DNA of 64,000 bases. Origin: Caulobacter sp. (GTDB taxonomy: Bacteria > Pseudomonadota > Alphaproteobacteria > Caulobacterales > Caulobacteraceae). Made by a program: the position numbers and the translations under genes. Below the pieces are notes generated by a model. The model was not told the DNA's origin. It did no database searches and saw nothing but the letters and a program-made list of their open reading frames with translations. The stretch lies in the NCBI GenBank assembly GCA_019636175.1, contig JAHBYC010000007.1:35354-99353 (forward strand), given 5' to 3'. Shown here piece by piece: positions 24,108-34,384 of this stretch. The stretch's first letter is position 1. Each line of letters begins with the position of its first letter.

Positions 24108-25220
24108 ATGACCGACCTCACCCAACTGCAAGCCGACCTCACCGGCCAGATCGCCGCCGCGCCGGACGCCGCTGCCCTGGAGGCCATTCGCGTGGCCGCC
24201 CTGGGCAAGGCCGGCTCCGTCTCCGCCCTGCTCAAGACCCTGGGCTCGATGAGCCCCGAGGAGCGCAAGGAGCAGGGGCCAAGGATCAACGCCCTGCGCG
24301 ACGCCGTCGCCGCCGCCATCGCCGAACGCAAGGCGGCCCTGGAAAGCGCCGAACTGGACGCCCGGCTGGCGCGCGAAACCCTTGACCTGACCCTGCCGGC
24401 GCCGCCGCGCCGCAAGGGCAGCGTGCATCCGACCATGCAGACCATGGACGAGATGGTCGCCATCTTCGCCGAGATGGGCTTCGCCGTGGCCGAGGGCCCG
24501 GACATCGAGGACGACTTCCACAACTTCACCGCCCTCAACTTCCCGCCCAAGCATCCGGCGCGGGAGATGCACGACACCTTCTTCTTCAACGAAGGCCCCG
24601 ACGGCGAGCGCAAGCTCCTGCGCACCCACACCAGCCCGGTGCAGGTGCGGGCCATGCGGGTGGGCAACACCACCCCGCCCGCGCCGTGGATCGCCGCCGG
24701 TCAGGAGCCGCCGATCCGCATTGTCGTGCCGGGCCGCACCTACCGCATGGACAGCGACGCCACCCACACCCCGATGTTCCACCAGATCGAGGGCCTGGTG
24801 ATCGACAAGGGCATCCACATGGGCCACCTGAAGTGGACCCTGGAGACCTTCATCGCCCGGTTCTTCGAGACCGACGCGGTGACCACGCGCTTCCGCCCCC
24901 ACCACTTCCCCTTCACCGAGCCCTCGGCGGAGATGGATGTCGGCTGCGACCGCTCCGGCGGCGAGGTGCGTATCGGCACGGGCGAGGACTGGCTTGAAAT
25001 TCTGGGTTGTGGGATGGTGCATCCCAATGTCCTGCGTCACTGCGGCATCGACCCCGACGTCTACCAGGGCTTTGCCTTCGGCATGGGCGTGGACCGGCTT
25101 GGCACCCTCAAGTACGGCATGCCCGACCTGCGCGACATGTTCGCCAGCGATACGCGCTGGCTGGCCCACTACGGCTTTTCGGCCTTCCAGGCCCCCAACC
25201 CTGTTTCCGGACTGAGCTGA
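24108..25220 (+). CDS. pheS: Phenylalanine-tRNA ligase alpha subunit
   Basis: PheS carries the catalytic core of the alpha2-beta2 enzyme that charges tRNA-Phe. The 370-residue protein has the N-terminal coiled coil (to about residue 90), then the class II core: [20 protein letters not shown], the motif 2 region [37 protein letters not shown] and the motif 3 region [17 protein letters not shown]. Length and motifs are complete. Its stop overlaps the start of the next gene by one base (ATGA context). pheT normally follows directly, but here two small paralogous genes are inserted between them. Confidence 0.97.
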   Translation: MTDLTQLQADLTGQIAAAPDAAALEAIRVAALGKAGSVSALLKTLGSMSPEERKEQGPRINALRDAVAAAIAERKAALESAELDARLARETLDLTLPAPPRRKGSVHPTMQTMDEMVAIFAEMGFAVAEGPDIEDDFHNFTALNFPPKHPAREMHDTFFFNEGPDGERKLLRTHTSPVQVRAMRVGNTTPPAPWIAAGQEPPIRIVVPGRTYRMDSDATHTPMFHQIEGLVIDKGIHMGHLKWTLETFIARFFETDAVTTRFRPHHFPFTEPSAEMDVGCDRSGGEVRIGTGEDWLEILGCGMVHPNVLRHCGIDPDVYQGFAFGMGVDRLGTLKYGMPDLRDMFASDTRWLAHYGFSAFQAPNPVSGLS

Positions 25221-25615
25221 TGACCGAGATCTACGCCCCCATCCCCGACGCCATGAGCCGCGCCGACGACTTTCTGGCGAAATCCTACGAGATGAAGGTG
25301 GTCTCGCTGGTCGACCTGGCCCGCGCCCGCATGACCAACGGCAAGGCGGTCATCGACGGCGTCACCTTCACCAACTGCCGCATCGAAGGGCCGGCGGTCA
25401 TGCTGCCGCTCGGCTGCCACTTCCAGAACAGCGACTTCGGCAATCCGTCGGGCGACATCCGCAACCTGGTGCTCAGGCCCGCCTCTCCGACGGCGGTGGT
25501 CGGCGCCATTCCGGTCGACAACTGCACCTTCACCGGCTGCCAGTTCGTCGGCATCGGCTACACCGGCGCCGACGCCTTCCTCGACCAGATCCTGGCCCTG
25601 GGTCAGCCCCAATGA
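25220..25615 (+). CDS. Hypothetical protein, first of two tandem paralogues between pheS and pheT
   Basis: I do not recognise a named family. The 131-residue protein has a helical N-terminus ([20 protein letters not shown]) and then a repetitive beta-like region with pentapeptide-like turns: [32 protein letters not shown], and the ending [20 protein letters not shown]. The next gene encodes a clear paralogue sharing the [11 protein letters not shown] and GIGYTG blocks. It overlaps pheS by one base and the paralogue by four, so it is translated with the Phe-tRNA ligase subunits. A right-handed beta-helix-like fold is possible; function unknown. Confidence 0.8.
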   Translation: MTEIYAPIPDAMSRADDFLAKSYEMKVVSLVDLARARMTNGKAVIDGVTFTNCRIEGPAVMLPLGCHFQNSDFGNPSGDIRNLVLRPASPTAVVGAIPVDNCTFTGCQFVGIGYTGADAFLDQILALGQPQ

Positions 25616-26016
25616 CCGGCGCGCCGCAGGGCGGTCAGGCCGGCGGCTGGGCCCTGGCCGAGGACCTGAGCGCCAGCCACTTCGAGAACGTCGCCCTGTC
25701 TCTGGTCGACCTGCACCGGGTGCGCCTGCGCAACGGCGAGAACCTGATTTCCGGCGTCACCTTCCGCAACTGCCGCATCGAAGGCCCGGCGGTGATGCTG
25801 GTGGTCGCCGGCTGCAGCTTCGAATCGACCGACTTCGGCTATGCCGGCGGCGACATCGCCACCCTGGTGCTGCGCCCCGCCTCGCCGCGCGGCGTGGTCG
25901 GCGCCATCCCCATGCGGGAGTGCCACTTCGTCGGCGTGCAGTTCTTCGGCATCGGCTACACCGGCCCCGACGCCTTCCTCAATCAGATCCTGGCCCTGGG
26001 ACAGACCCCCCAATGA
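25612..26016 (+). CDS. Hypothetical protein, second tandem paralogue between pheS and pheT
   Basis: This 134-residue protein is a paralogue of the preceding one: [35 protein letters not shown] and the ending [20 protein letters not shown] align with it without gaps. The N-terminus differs, with a Gly/Gln-rich start ([20 protein letters not shown]). Its start overlaps the upstream stop (ATGA) and its own stop overlaps the pheT ATG, so the whole set is one translationally coupled operon. It arose by local duplication. The function is unknown. Confidence 0.8.
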   Translation: MTGAPQGGQAGGWALAEDLSASHFENVALSLVDLHRVRLRNGENLISGVTFRNCRIEGPAVMLVVAGCSFESTDFGYAGGDIATLVLRPASPRGVVGAIPMRECHFVGVQFFGIGYTGPDAFLNQILALGQTPQ

Positions 26017-28448
26017 AGTTCACCCTCTCCTGGCTGAAGGATCATCTGGAGACCGATGCCTCGGTCCAGCAGATCGTCGACGCCATGACCATGGCCGGCC
26101 TTGAGGTCGAACACGTCATCGATCCGGCCGCCAGGCTGGCGCCCTTCACCGTGGCCAAGATCGCCTCCGCCGCCCGTCACCCCGACGCGGACCGCCTGCA
26201 GGTCTGCCAGGTCGAGACGGTCGACGGGGTCAAGGAGATCGTCTGCGGCGCGCCCAACGCCCGGGCCGGACTGACGACCATCTACGCCCCCATCGGCGCC
26301 TATGTGCCCGGCCTCGGCGTTACCCTGGTGGAAAAGCCGGTGCGGGGCGTGGTCTCCAACGGCATGCTCTGCTCCGCCGCCGAGCTGGAAGCGGCCGAGG
26401 AAAGCGACGGCATCATGGAGCTGCCGGACGCCCTGGCGGTCGGGACCCCGGCGGTTGAGGCCCTGGGCCTGGAGGCGGTCATCGACTTCGAGGTCACCCC
26501 CAATCGCCCCGACTGGCTGGGCGTGGCCGGCATCGCCCGCGACCTGGCCGCCGCCGGTCTCGGCAAGCTGAAGACCGGGGCCGTCGCCGCCGTGCCCGGC
26601 AAGTTCCCCTGCCCGATCCGCGTCGAGGTGGATGGAGAGGCCTGCCCGGTGTTCGCCGGCCGACTGATCCGGGGCGTCAGGAACGGTCCTTCCCCGCAGT
26701 GGCTGCAGGACCGGCTGCGGGCCATCGGCCTGCGCCCGATCAACACCCTGGTCGATATCACCAACCTGATTTCCTACGACCGGTGCCGGCCGCTGCATGT
26801 CTATGACGCGGCTCTTCTGGTCGGTGATGTGATCAGCGCCCGTCTGGGACGCGGCCCGCTGGAACAGAGCGGCGACCAGCCTTCGCCCGCGCCGCACAGG
26901 GACGAGCAGTTGATCGCCCTGGACGGCAAGACCTATGACCTCGGTCCGGAAATGTGCGTTATCGCCGACGCGAACGGCGAGCGCCCCATCGGCCTGGGCG
27001 GGGTCATGGGCGGCGAGAGCACCGGCTGCTCGGAAACCACCACCGACGTCTTCGTCGAAAGCGCCTGGTTCGATCCGATCCGCACCGCCCAGACCGGCCG
27101 CGCCACCGGCATCACCAGCGACGCGCAGTACCGGTTCGCCCGCGGGGTTGACCCCGGCTTCGTCGTCGACGGCCTGGAACTGGCCACCGCCCTGATCCTC
27201 GAACTGTGCGGCGGCGAGCCGTCGCAGGTCGTGGTGGCGGGCCAGGCGCCGGCCGCCCCGGCCGCCTTCGCCTTCGACCCGGCCTATGTGAAGGCCCTGG
27301 CCGGGCTGGACATTCCGACCGGCAAGACCATCGCCATTCTCGAGGCCCTGGGCTTCGCCGTCGCCGGCGCCGAGCCGTCCCTGGCGGTCACCCCGCCCAG
27401 CTGGCGGCGCGATGTCGACGGCAAGGCCGACCTGGTCGAGGAAGTCGCCCGCATCGCCGGCTATGACGCCCTCCCCTCCACGCCCCTGCCGGAGACGCCC
27501 CGCGCCGTCGGCGGCGTGCTGACGGCCCGCCAGAGCCGCGCCCGCACCGGTCGTCGCTATCTGGCCGCCAACGGCTATGCCGAGGCTGTGACCTGGAGCT
27601 TCACCTCGCGCGATACCGCCCGCCTGTTCGGCGGCGGGGCCGAGGCCCTGGTGCTGGCCAATCCGATCGCGGCCGAGCTGGACTGCATGCGGCCCTCGAT
27701 CCTGCCCAACCTGGTCGAGGCGGCGGCGCGCAACGCCCGGCGCGGTTTTGCCGACGCGGCGCTGTTCGAGATCGGCCCGGTGTTCGCCGGCGACGCGCCG
27801 CAGGACCAGAAGCTGGTCATCGCCGCCCTGCTGGCTCCGCATGCGCCGCGCGACTGGGGCAAGCACAGCGACGGCGACCTGTTCACCCTCAAGGGCGACC
27901 TGCTGGGTCTTCTGGAAGAGCTGGGCGCGCCGGTCGGCTCGCTTCAGACCGCCCAGGGATCGGCTTCACCCTGGTTCCACCCCGGTCGCTCGGCCCGGCT
28001 GCAGCTGGGTCCCAAGGCGGTTCTGGCCGAGTTTGGCGAACTGCATCCGGCGGTGCTGAAGGCGCTGGACGCGGCCGGGCCGATGCTGGCCTTCGAGGTC
28101 TTCGTCGAGGCGATCCCCGAGCCGAAGAAGAAGGCGGTCAAGACCCGCGGCGCCCTCGATCTGTCGCCCCTGATGCCGCTGAACCGCGACTTCGCCTTCC
28201 TGATCGCGGCCGACCGGCCCGCGGCGGACCTGGTCAAGGCGGTCGCCGGCGCCGACAAGGCCCTGATCGCCGCGGCGCGGGTGTTCGACGTCTATCAGGG
28301 CGTCGGCGTGCCGGAGGGTCAGAAGTCGCTGGCCATCGAGGTCACGGTTCAGCCGCGTGAAAAGACCCTCGCCGACGCCGAGATCGAGGCCCTGTCCGCC
28401 CGCGTGGTGGCGGCCGCCGAAAAGGTCGGAGCCAAGCTGAGGGCCTGA
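26013..28448 (+). CDS. pheT: Phenylalanine-tRNA ligase beta subunit
   Basis: PheT binds tRNA and edits mischarged Tyr-tRNA-Phe. The 811-residue protein starts [20 protein letters not shown]; the B1 EMAP-like region ([16 protein letters not shown]), B3/B4 editing domain ([31 protein letters not shown]), the B5 DNA-binding-like fold and the C-terminal anticodon-binding FDX-ACB domain ([20 protein letters not shown]) are all present. I chose the ATG overlapping the preceding stop. An extra segment of about 25-30 residues (near residue 270, [20 protein letters not shown]) lies before ALDGKTY where family members are shorter. It should be a normal functional subunit. Confidence 0.97.
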   Translation: MKFTLSWLKDHLETDASVQQIVDAMTMAGLEVEHVIDPAARLAPFTVAKIASAARHPDADRLQVCQVETVDGVKEIVCGAPNARAGLTTIYAPIGAYVPGLGVTLVEKPVRGVVSNGMLCSAAELEAAEESDGIMELPDALAVGTPAVEALGLEAVIDFEVTPNRPDWLGVAGIARDLAAAGLGKLKTGAVAAVPGKFPCPIRVEVDGEACPVFAGRLIRGVRNGPSPQWLQDRLRAIGLRPINTLVDITNLISYDRCRPLHVYDAALLVGDVISARLGRGPLEQSGDQPSPAPHRDEQLIALDGKTYDLGPEMCVIADANGERPIGLGGVMGGESTGCSETTTDVFVESAWFDPIRTAQTGRATGITSDAQYRFARGVDPGFVVDGLELATALILELCGGEPSQVVVAGQAPAAPAAFAFDPAYVKALAGLDIPTGKTIAILEALGFAVAGAEPSLAVTPPSWRRDVDGKADLVEEVARIAGYDALPSTPLPETPRAVGGVLTARQSRARTGRRYLAANGYAEAVTWSFTSRDTARLFGGGAEALVLANPIAAELDCMRPSILPNLVEAAARNARRGFADAALFEIGPVFAGDAPQDQKLVIAALLAPHAPRDWGKHSDGDLFTLKGDLLGLLEELGAPVGSLQTAQGSASPWFHPGRSARLQLGPKAVLAEFGELHPAVLKALDAAGPMLAFEVFVEAIPEPKKKAVKTRGALDLSPLMPLNRDFAFLIAADRPAADLVKAVAGADKALIAAARVFDVYQGVGVPEGQKSLAIEVTVQPREKTLADAEIEALSARVVAAAEKVGAKLRA

Positions 28449-28455
28449 TTTCCCG

Positions 28456-28566
28456 TCATCCCGGACGGCCCACCGGGCCGATCCGGGACCCAGGGGTGAA
28501 AGAGAACCGACGCCGCCTCTGGGTCCCGGCGCTCCGGCCCGCTTCGCGGGCCTGCGGCCGGGATGA
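28456..28566. repeat. Intergenic palindromic repeat (REP-like)
   Basis: Complementary ends (GTCATCCCGGAC at the left, GGCCGGGATGAC at the right) flank an inner GGTCCCGG-type palindrome with GGGACCCAGGGG. It belongs to the same dispersed family as repeats near 37840-37975 and 47235-47280. No gene lies here. Confidence 0.65.
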
Positions 28567-28586
28567 CGGATAGAAAGGTTAGCGCC

Positions 28587-28976
28587 ATGCCCGCCCACAT
28601 CGCCGCCCTGACCCTGGTCGTCAAAAACTACGATGACGCCATCGCCTGGTATCGCGGTTGCCTCGGCTTCACGATCACCGACAGCGACCTTGGCGGCGGC
28701 AAGCGCTGGGTGACCGCGACCCCGCCCGGCGGCGGGTGCGCCCTGTTGCTGGCCCAGGCGGCCAATCCCGAGCAGGCCGGCGCCGTCGGGGCCCAGACGG
28801 GCGGCCGGGTCATGGGCTTTCTGCATACCGACGACTTCGCCCGTGACCATGCGGCGATGACCGCCGCCGGCGTGCGCTTTCTCGAGGCGCCGCGCCACGA
28901 GCCCTATGGCGTTGTGGCCGTGTTCGAGGACCTTTACGGCAACCGCTGGGACCTGCTGCAACCAGTCCCGGACTGA
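28587..28976 (+). CDS. VOC (glyoxalase-like) family protein
   Basis: A 129-residue VOC protein with the usual two modules: IAALTLVVKNYDDAIAWYRG, TITDSDLGGGKRWVTATPP, then VMGFLHTDDFARDHAAMTAA and YGVVAVFEDLYGNRWDLLQP. It could be a dioxygenase-like or lactoylglutathione-lyase-like protein; metal ligands His and Glu occur but the set does not define the substrate. Start is the ATG at 28587, preceded by GAAAGG. It stands alone between a repeat and the YqhA-family gene. Confidence 0.86.
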   Translation: MPAHIAALTLVVKNYDDAIAWYRGCLGFTITDSDLGGGKRWVTATPPGGGCALLLAQAANPEQAGAVGAQTGGRVMGFLHTDDFARDHAAMTAAGVRFLEAPRHEPYGVVAVFEDLYGNRWDLLQPVPD

Positions 28977-29037
28977 CGGCGGCGAGGGTCGCCTCAAGGC
29001 CTCTTGCCGATCAACGGCCTTGTGCTACCTGACGGCC

Positions 29038-29643
29038 ATGGCCGCTTCCAAGATCCCGCCCGTCGAGCCCAGGGGGCCCGTCAAGACCATCGGCGCCTTC
29101 GTCGAGAAATGGCTGGAAGCGGCCCTGTTCGGCTCGCGCTGGCTGATGGCCCCCTTCTACATCGGCCTGGTCGGGGCCCTGATCATCCTGATGATCGTCT
29201 TCTTCCAGGAGATGCTGCACGAGCTGCCGCTGTTCCTGCAGGGCACGGCCAAGCCGGAAGACGGCATCCTGCTGGCCCTGTCGCTGATCGACCTGTCGCT
29301 GGCGGCCAATCTGGTGCTGATCGTGATCTTCTCGGGCTACGAGAACTTCGTCTCCAAGATCAACACCGGCAACCATGAGGACCGACCCGCCTGGATGGGG
29401 TCGGTGGACTTCTCCGGCCTGAAGATGAAGCTGATCGGATCGATCGTCGCCATCAGCGCCATCTCCCTGCTGCGGTCCTTCCTGACGGTGGCCGAGCATT
29501 TGGGACAGGACTTCAACTGGCAGCCCATCGCCTGGCAGGTGATCATCCACCTGACCTTCGTCTTCTCCGGCGTGATGATGGCGGTGTCCGACTGGCTGCA
29601 GTCACGCACCGTGCGCCATCACGCGCCCGAGGACGCCGACTGA
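29038..29643 (+). CDS. UPF0114/YqhA-family membrane protein
   Basis: The 201-residue protein matches the YqhA (TIGR00645-type) family of integral membrane proteins: four hydrophobic helices, beginning MAPFYIGLVGALIILMIVFF, and family blocks LSLIDLSLAANLVLIVIFSG and GLKMKLIGSIVAISAISLLR. The N-terminus is basic and cytoplasmic. The family's role is unknown. The ATG at 29038 has no strong upstream ribosome binding site, but matches the family start. It converges with eipA. Confidence 0.88.
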   Translation: MAASKIPPVEPRGPVKTIGAFVEKWLEAALFGSRWLMAPFYIGLVGALIILMIVFFQEMLHELPLFLQGTAKPEDGILLALSLIDLSLAANLVLIVIFSGYENFVSKINTGNHEDRPAWMGSVDFSGLKMKLIGSIVAISAISLLRSFLTVAEHLGQDFNWQPIAWQVIIHLTFVFSGVMMAVSDWLQSRTVRHHAPEDAD

Positions 29644-29656
29644 ATCTTCTCCCCAA

Positions 29657-30244
29657 TCAGAACGGGAAGAGATTGCGCTCGCGACTGTAGGACAGATAGC
29701 CGAGGTTGGCGCCCAGTCGCAGGCCGAGCCCGGTGCGGATCGGGGCCAGGGTGATGCCGTCGGCGCGCTGGTAGTTCACGCCAAGGCCGCCAACCAGATA
29801 GGCCGATCCGTCGACGCCGGGATAGCGGCGGAAAATCATGTCCGGGTAGAACAGGTTGTAGCAGAGGGTGAAGACCCGGCTGGCGTTGCCGCCCCAGTCG
29901 AAGCCGACGCTGGGGCCCTGCCAGAAGACCTCCATGGTCGGACGGTCCTTCATGTACATCAGGCCGCGACCGTAGCGCAGGCCGGCGACAACCGCGCCCG
30001 AGCCCTCCTCGCCGGCGATATAGGCCGTGGGCTCGCCCTGGTCGCGGAACACCCGCTCGACGACCTGGCCGACGGTCTCGGCCGCGACGCCGAGGAAGTC
30101 GCTGGTCTGGCTGGTGATCTCGCCGATCGTATAGGTCTCGATGCCGCGTTGATCGCTGACGCCGGAGTCGTTCATGCCGGTCGTGGCGCAGGCGGTGGTC
30201 CCCAGCGTGGCGAGGCCGGAGAGAAGAAGACGGCGGCGGTCCAT
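29657..30244 (-). CDS. eipA: EipA-family (DUF1134) envelope protein
   Basis: DUF1134 proteins, named EipA after the Brucella envelope-integrity protein, are conserved periplasmic proteins of alphaproteobacteria. The 195-residue protein has a signal sequence with a lipobox-like TTAC near residue 18 (LLLSGLATLGTTAC), then the domain: IETYTIGEITSQTSDFLGVA, the YGRGLMYMK segment, VGFDWGGNASRVFTL and GITLAPIRTGLGLRLGANLG. I chose the ATG at 30244 because the upstream frame is long and without signal. In Brucella loss alters cell-wall integrity; the same role here is inferred. Confidence 0.88.
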   Translation of the reverse strand: MDRRRLLLSGLATLGTTACATTGMNDSGVSDQRGIETYTIGEITSQTSDFLGVAAETVGQVVERVFRDQGEPTAYIAGEEGSGAVVAGLRYGRGLMYMKDRPTMEVFWQGPSVGFDWGGNASRVFTLCYNLFYPDMIFRRYPGVDGSAYLVGGLGVNYQRADGITLAPIRTGLGLRLGANLGYLSYSRERNLFPF

Positions 30245-30358
30245 GGCGGGCTCCCTGCAATGACGGGGAAGAACTCCCACGCCATTGGGACGGGTTTGCG
30301 GCGCACAGATGAAGACCGCGTTAACCATGCCGCCGGGGCATGGCCGCCGATCCTGAAA

Positions 30359-31381
30359 TTAGTTCTCGAACAGCTTGTCCAGCGCCGCGGCGCCGTCCGG
30401 ATCGATGGCGCGAAGCTGCTCCAGCCGGCCGCGCGCGGCGCTGACCTCGCCCTGCACCTTGAGAATCGGAATCAGGCCCTTGAGGGCATCAAGCTGTTTC
30501 GCATCCAGCCGCAGGGCCGTCTCATAGGCCGTGCGGGCGCCGGCCAGGTCCTTGGTCAGCCGCAGGGCGTCGCCGAGGTAGGCCTGGGCCAGGGCCGACT
30601 TCGGATCAAGCCGGGTGGCCTTGCTGTAGTAGGGGATCGATCCGGCCCAGTCCTTGTCGTTGTAGAGGGAGTCGGCCAGATCCATGTTGAGCTGGAAGTT
30701 GTTGGCGTCGACCCGCAGGGCGCGATCGAAGGTCGCCCTGGCCGCCGCCTTGTCGCCGGACTTCAGCTGGCTGTTGGCCAGCATCCGCAGCGTGTCGGCA
30801 TTGTTCGGCTTCATGTCGTTGAGCAGCTGATAGCTGGCGGCCGCCTCGCTGTAGCGTTGGGCCTTGTAGAGGGCGTCGGCGTGCAGGCCGCGCAGGGCCG
30901 CGTCATTGGGCTTCAGCGCCACGGCCCGGCCGTAGGCGTCGGCGGCGGGGCCGTACTTCTTGGCGCCGGCGTGGGCGACGCCCATCTCCCGCCAGGCGGA
31001 AGGGTTGTTAGGCTCCATCGTCGTGGCCCGCTGATAGATCGGCAGGGACTTCTGGTACTGGCCGGCGCTGTCCAGGGCGTTGGCGTACTGCACCAGGTCG
31101 TCATAGGTGGCGCCCATGGCCACGACCCGCTCGAGGTCGGCGATGGCCAGGTCGTATTCCTTCATGCTGAGGTAGGAGATGCCGCGGTTCTTCAGCGCCG
31201 ATTTGTTGCCGGGGTGGGCCTGCAGATAGAGGCTGAAGGCCCGGGCGGCGCCCTCGTAGTCCTTGGCGTTGTAGGCGGCGACGCCCCGGTCGAAGGTTTC
31301 GGCGTCCTGGGCCATGCTCATGCCCGCGCTGCCCGCCACGATCGCCAGGGCCAGCAGGCCCGACCGGATCAACTTCATCAT
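30359..31381 (-). CDS. Exported TPR-repeat protein
   Basis: This 340-residue protein begins with a signal peptide (LIRSGLLALAIVAGSAGMSM, cleavage probably after MAQ), then about eight TPR-like units (for example AETFDRGVAAYNAKDYEGAA, ALKNRGISYLSMKEYDLAIA, PNNADTLRMLANSQLKSGDK). TPR domains mediate protein contacts, here probably in the periplasm. I used the ATG at 31381; a TTG two codons upstream is possible. It is divergent from the CPBP protease gene. No catalytic domain is visible. Confidence 0.88.
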   Translation of the reverse strand: MMKLIRSGLLALAIVAGSAGMSMAQDAETFDRGVAAYNAKDYEGAARAFSLYLQAHPGNKSALKNRGISYLSMKEYDLAIADLERVVAMGATYDDLVQYANALDSAGQYQKSLPIYQRATTMEPNNPSAWREMGVAHAGAKKYGPAADAYGRAVALKPNDAALRGLHADALYKAQRYSEAAASYQLLNDMKPNNADTLRMLANSQLKSGDKAAARATFDRALRVDANNFQLNMDLADSLYNDKDWAGSIPYYSKATRLDPKSALAQAYLGDALRLTKDLAGARTAYETALRLDAKQLDALKGLIPILKVQGEVSAARGRLEQLRAIDPDGAAALDKLFEN

Positions 31382-31487
31382 CGCCAACTCTCCGAAACCA
31401 ACAGTGGAGGCCGCACTATGCTAGTGAGAAGCCCCCGCCGCATGCCCCAAAACCGGGGCACTATCGCCGCCGAAAGTCCGGAAAACA

Positions 31488-32024
31488 ATGTTTCGCAGCC
31501 TGGAGGATATACGCCGCCTTCCCGCAAGGCTGACGATGACCCTGGCCGGATGGCCGGATCGCGCCGGCTGGCTGTGGAGCGCGGCCGTCGGGCTGCCGAC
31601 CCTGGCCTTAATGGGTCTGATCGGCATTTCGACGGGTCTTTATCACCCCGCGCCCGGCGACCTGGCGGACCTGCCGATGACCCTGCTGACGGTGCTGTTC
31701 GTCCCGGCCCTGGGTGAGGAGGCGATCTTTCGCGGCCTGCTGGTTCCGTCCCGCGGCGAGCCTGGCAGGGTCTGGCCGGCGCTGGCCCTGTCCACCCTGG
31801 TCTATGTGCTCTGGCACCCGCTGGAGGGACTGACCTTTCTGCCCGGCGCGAGGGGCCTGTTCTGCCGTCCCGACTTCCTGCTGGTCACCGGCCTGCTTGG
31901 CCTGGCCTGCGGCCTGACCCGCTGGCGCACCGGCTCGCTTTGGCCGGCCGTGGCCCTGCACTGGGCCGCGGTGGTGATCTGGAAGACCTGGCTCGGCGGA
32001 CCGGCTCTGGAGACCTTGGGCTGA
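31488..32024 (+). CDS. CPBP-family intramembrane metalloprotease (CAAX-like)
   Basis: The 178-residue membrane protein shows the family motifs: EEAIFRG near residue 77 (catalytic Glu pair and Arg), a His in LWHPLEG and another His near the C-terminus (ALHWAAVV). Four to five hydrophobic helices surround them. Bacterial members process small peptides or confer self-immunity; the substrate here is unknown. It is a short member compared with typical 200-250 residues but keeps all motifs. Confidence 0.82.
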   Translation: MFRSLEDIRRLPARLTMTLAGWPDRAGWLWSAAVGLPTLALMGLIGISTGLYHPAPGDLADLPMTLLTVLFVPALGEEAIFRGLLVPSRGEPGRVWPALALSTLVYVLWHPLEGLTFLPGARGLFCRPDFLLVTGLLGLACGLTRWRTGSLWPAVALHWAAVVIWKTWLGGPALETLG

Positions 32025-32105
32025 AAAGGGGCGAATCGACCTTGCCCCCCGCGCCCCCGCCCCCTAGACACCCCGCAACACTCCTCTCGCCAAAAGAGTC
32101 GTCCG

Positions 32106-33044
<939 letters not shown>

Positions 33045-33157
33045 CCGCTCCGCCGGGTTTCGCCAGCGTCAACAGATGGTTAACGCCGACGCGTCACATT
33101 CCCGCCCGGAGTGACGTGGTATTGACGCGTGAGTAGGCTCCGGGGAAAGCTTTCGAC

Positions 33158-34240
33158 ATGACCCAGAAACAACCTGTGCGACTGGCCGGTTTCGCGGCCC
33201 TGGCGATGACGCTGATGATCGCCGCCTGTTCGACGCCCGAACCGGCGCCGCCTCCGCCCCCGCCGGCCCCGCCTCCGCCGCCGGCCATCAATCTGGCCTC
33301 ACAGGTGTTCGAGGACGCCAGCGCCTGGCGCGGCTACATGACCCGGGCCTCGGCGATCTCGCCCAGCTTCAATGACGGCTCTTCGGTGGCCATGTCCCTG
33401 AAGACCGGCGCGGCCTACGAGCCCGAGCAGCTCCTGCGCGGCGCCATCGCCTACGCCGCCGTCGTCGCCCTGCAGGACCAGACCTTCATCAGCAGCGTCC
33501 GCGCCTACGCCGAGGACCCGCAGCAGCGGCTCGCCCTGGCGGCGCAGCTTCGCGCCAACCCCTACCGCGTCACCAGCCTGCCCGGCGCCGATCGCGCCGC
33601 CGGCCTGGTCGTCGGCGCCCTGGGCGAGGAAGGGACCAAGGTCCTGACCACCGGGCGGGCGGTCAAGCAGTCCGCCTACGATATCCAGAAGCAGAAGTGG
33701 TCCAAGGAGTTCGTTCCCGACCGCGAGGGTCGTCTGGCCAATGTCCGCACCCTGTCGACCACGCCGATCCGGGGCGACATCGAGGAAGTGACCCGCATGC
33801 AGACCGCCAGCCTCGGCGGCGGCGTCGCGGTCGAGCCGGCGTCGGTTGACGCCGTGGCGGTTCCAGTCGCCGCGGCGGCCCCCTCCAGCGGCCCCTGGTC
33901 GCCGGTCGTGGTTCGCGGCCTGGCCCTGGCCGCCCTGGCCGCCCTCGGCGAGGCGGGCGACGACCAGATGGTCGCGCTACAGCCGATGTTCAGCGACGAG
34001 CCGTCGGCCTTCTGTCTGCGGATGTCCAAGCTGATGCTCTATCAGTGCCTGGCCGCCGCCAAGCCGCACTATGAAGACGTGTTCTGCCTCGGACAGCATG
34101 TCCTGATCGACACCGGACAGTGCACGATCAAGAGCGCCGGCGCCCCGATGCCGCCCGAGCCGCTGCCCCCGGTCATGGTCGCCGCGTCCAAGCCGGAAGT
34201 CGCCAAGGCCCCGGCAAAAGCCAAGCGCAAGGCCAAATAG
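33158..34240 (+). CDS. Lipoprotein of unknown function
   Basis: The 360-residue protein has a lipoprotein signal with lipobox IAAC near residue 23 (LAMTLMIAACSTP) and a Pro-rich linker right after it, as in many peptidoglycan-spanning lipoproteins. The body is helical, Ala-rich, with conserved-looking Cys pairs in the last third (FCLRMSK, YQCLAA, DVFCLGQH, GQCTIKS) and a basic tail of Lys/Ala. No domain is recognised. It lies between prs and rplY without overlap. Confidence 0.75.
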   Translation: MTQKQPVRLAGFAALAMTLMIAACSTPEPAPPPPPPAPPPPPAINLASQVFEDASAWRGYMTRASAISPSFNDGSSVAMSLKTGAAYEPEQLLRGAIAYAAVVALQDQTFISSVRAYAEDPQQRLALAAQLRANPYRVTSLPGADRAAGLVVGALGEEGTKVLTTGRAVKQSAYDIQKQKWSKEFVPDREGRLANVRTLSTTPIRGDIEEVTRMQTASLGGGVAVEPASVDAVAVPVAAAAPSSGPWSPVVVRGLALAALAALGEAGDDQMVALQPMFSDEPSAFCLRMSKLMLYQCLAAAKPHYEDVFCLGQHVLIDTGQCTIKSAGAPMPPEPLPPVMVAASKPEVAKAPAKAKRKAK

Positions 34241-34334
34241 GCCCTACCCTCCGCGAGAGGCGCGGATTCCGACTCCGGGGCGTTGCACCCCTGTTGGAAA
34301 GCGTGTATCGACCCGGACCCTAAATTCACCGTCC

Positions 34335-34363
34335 GTCGCCGCGTGAGACCTTCGCGCGGCGAC
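34335..34363 (+). promoter_or_regulatory. Leader hairpin of the rplY-pth operon
   Basis: GTCGCCGCG and CGCGGCGAC form a perfect nine-pair stem (34335-34343/34355-34363), with TTTT five bases after it, ending 21 bp before the rplY start. It could be an attenuator or an L25 autoregulation site. A plausible promoter, TTGCAC-N17-TATCGA, lies at 34283-34311. Confidence 0.5.
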
Positions 34364-34384
34364 GTCGTTTTGAGACCAAGAACC

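Noticed and set aside
25983-27866. A 627-codon minus-strand frame opposite pheT
   Set aside because: Antisense to the conserved pheT reading frame; product is Gly/Asp/Ala/Arg-rich with no motif.
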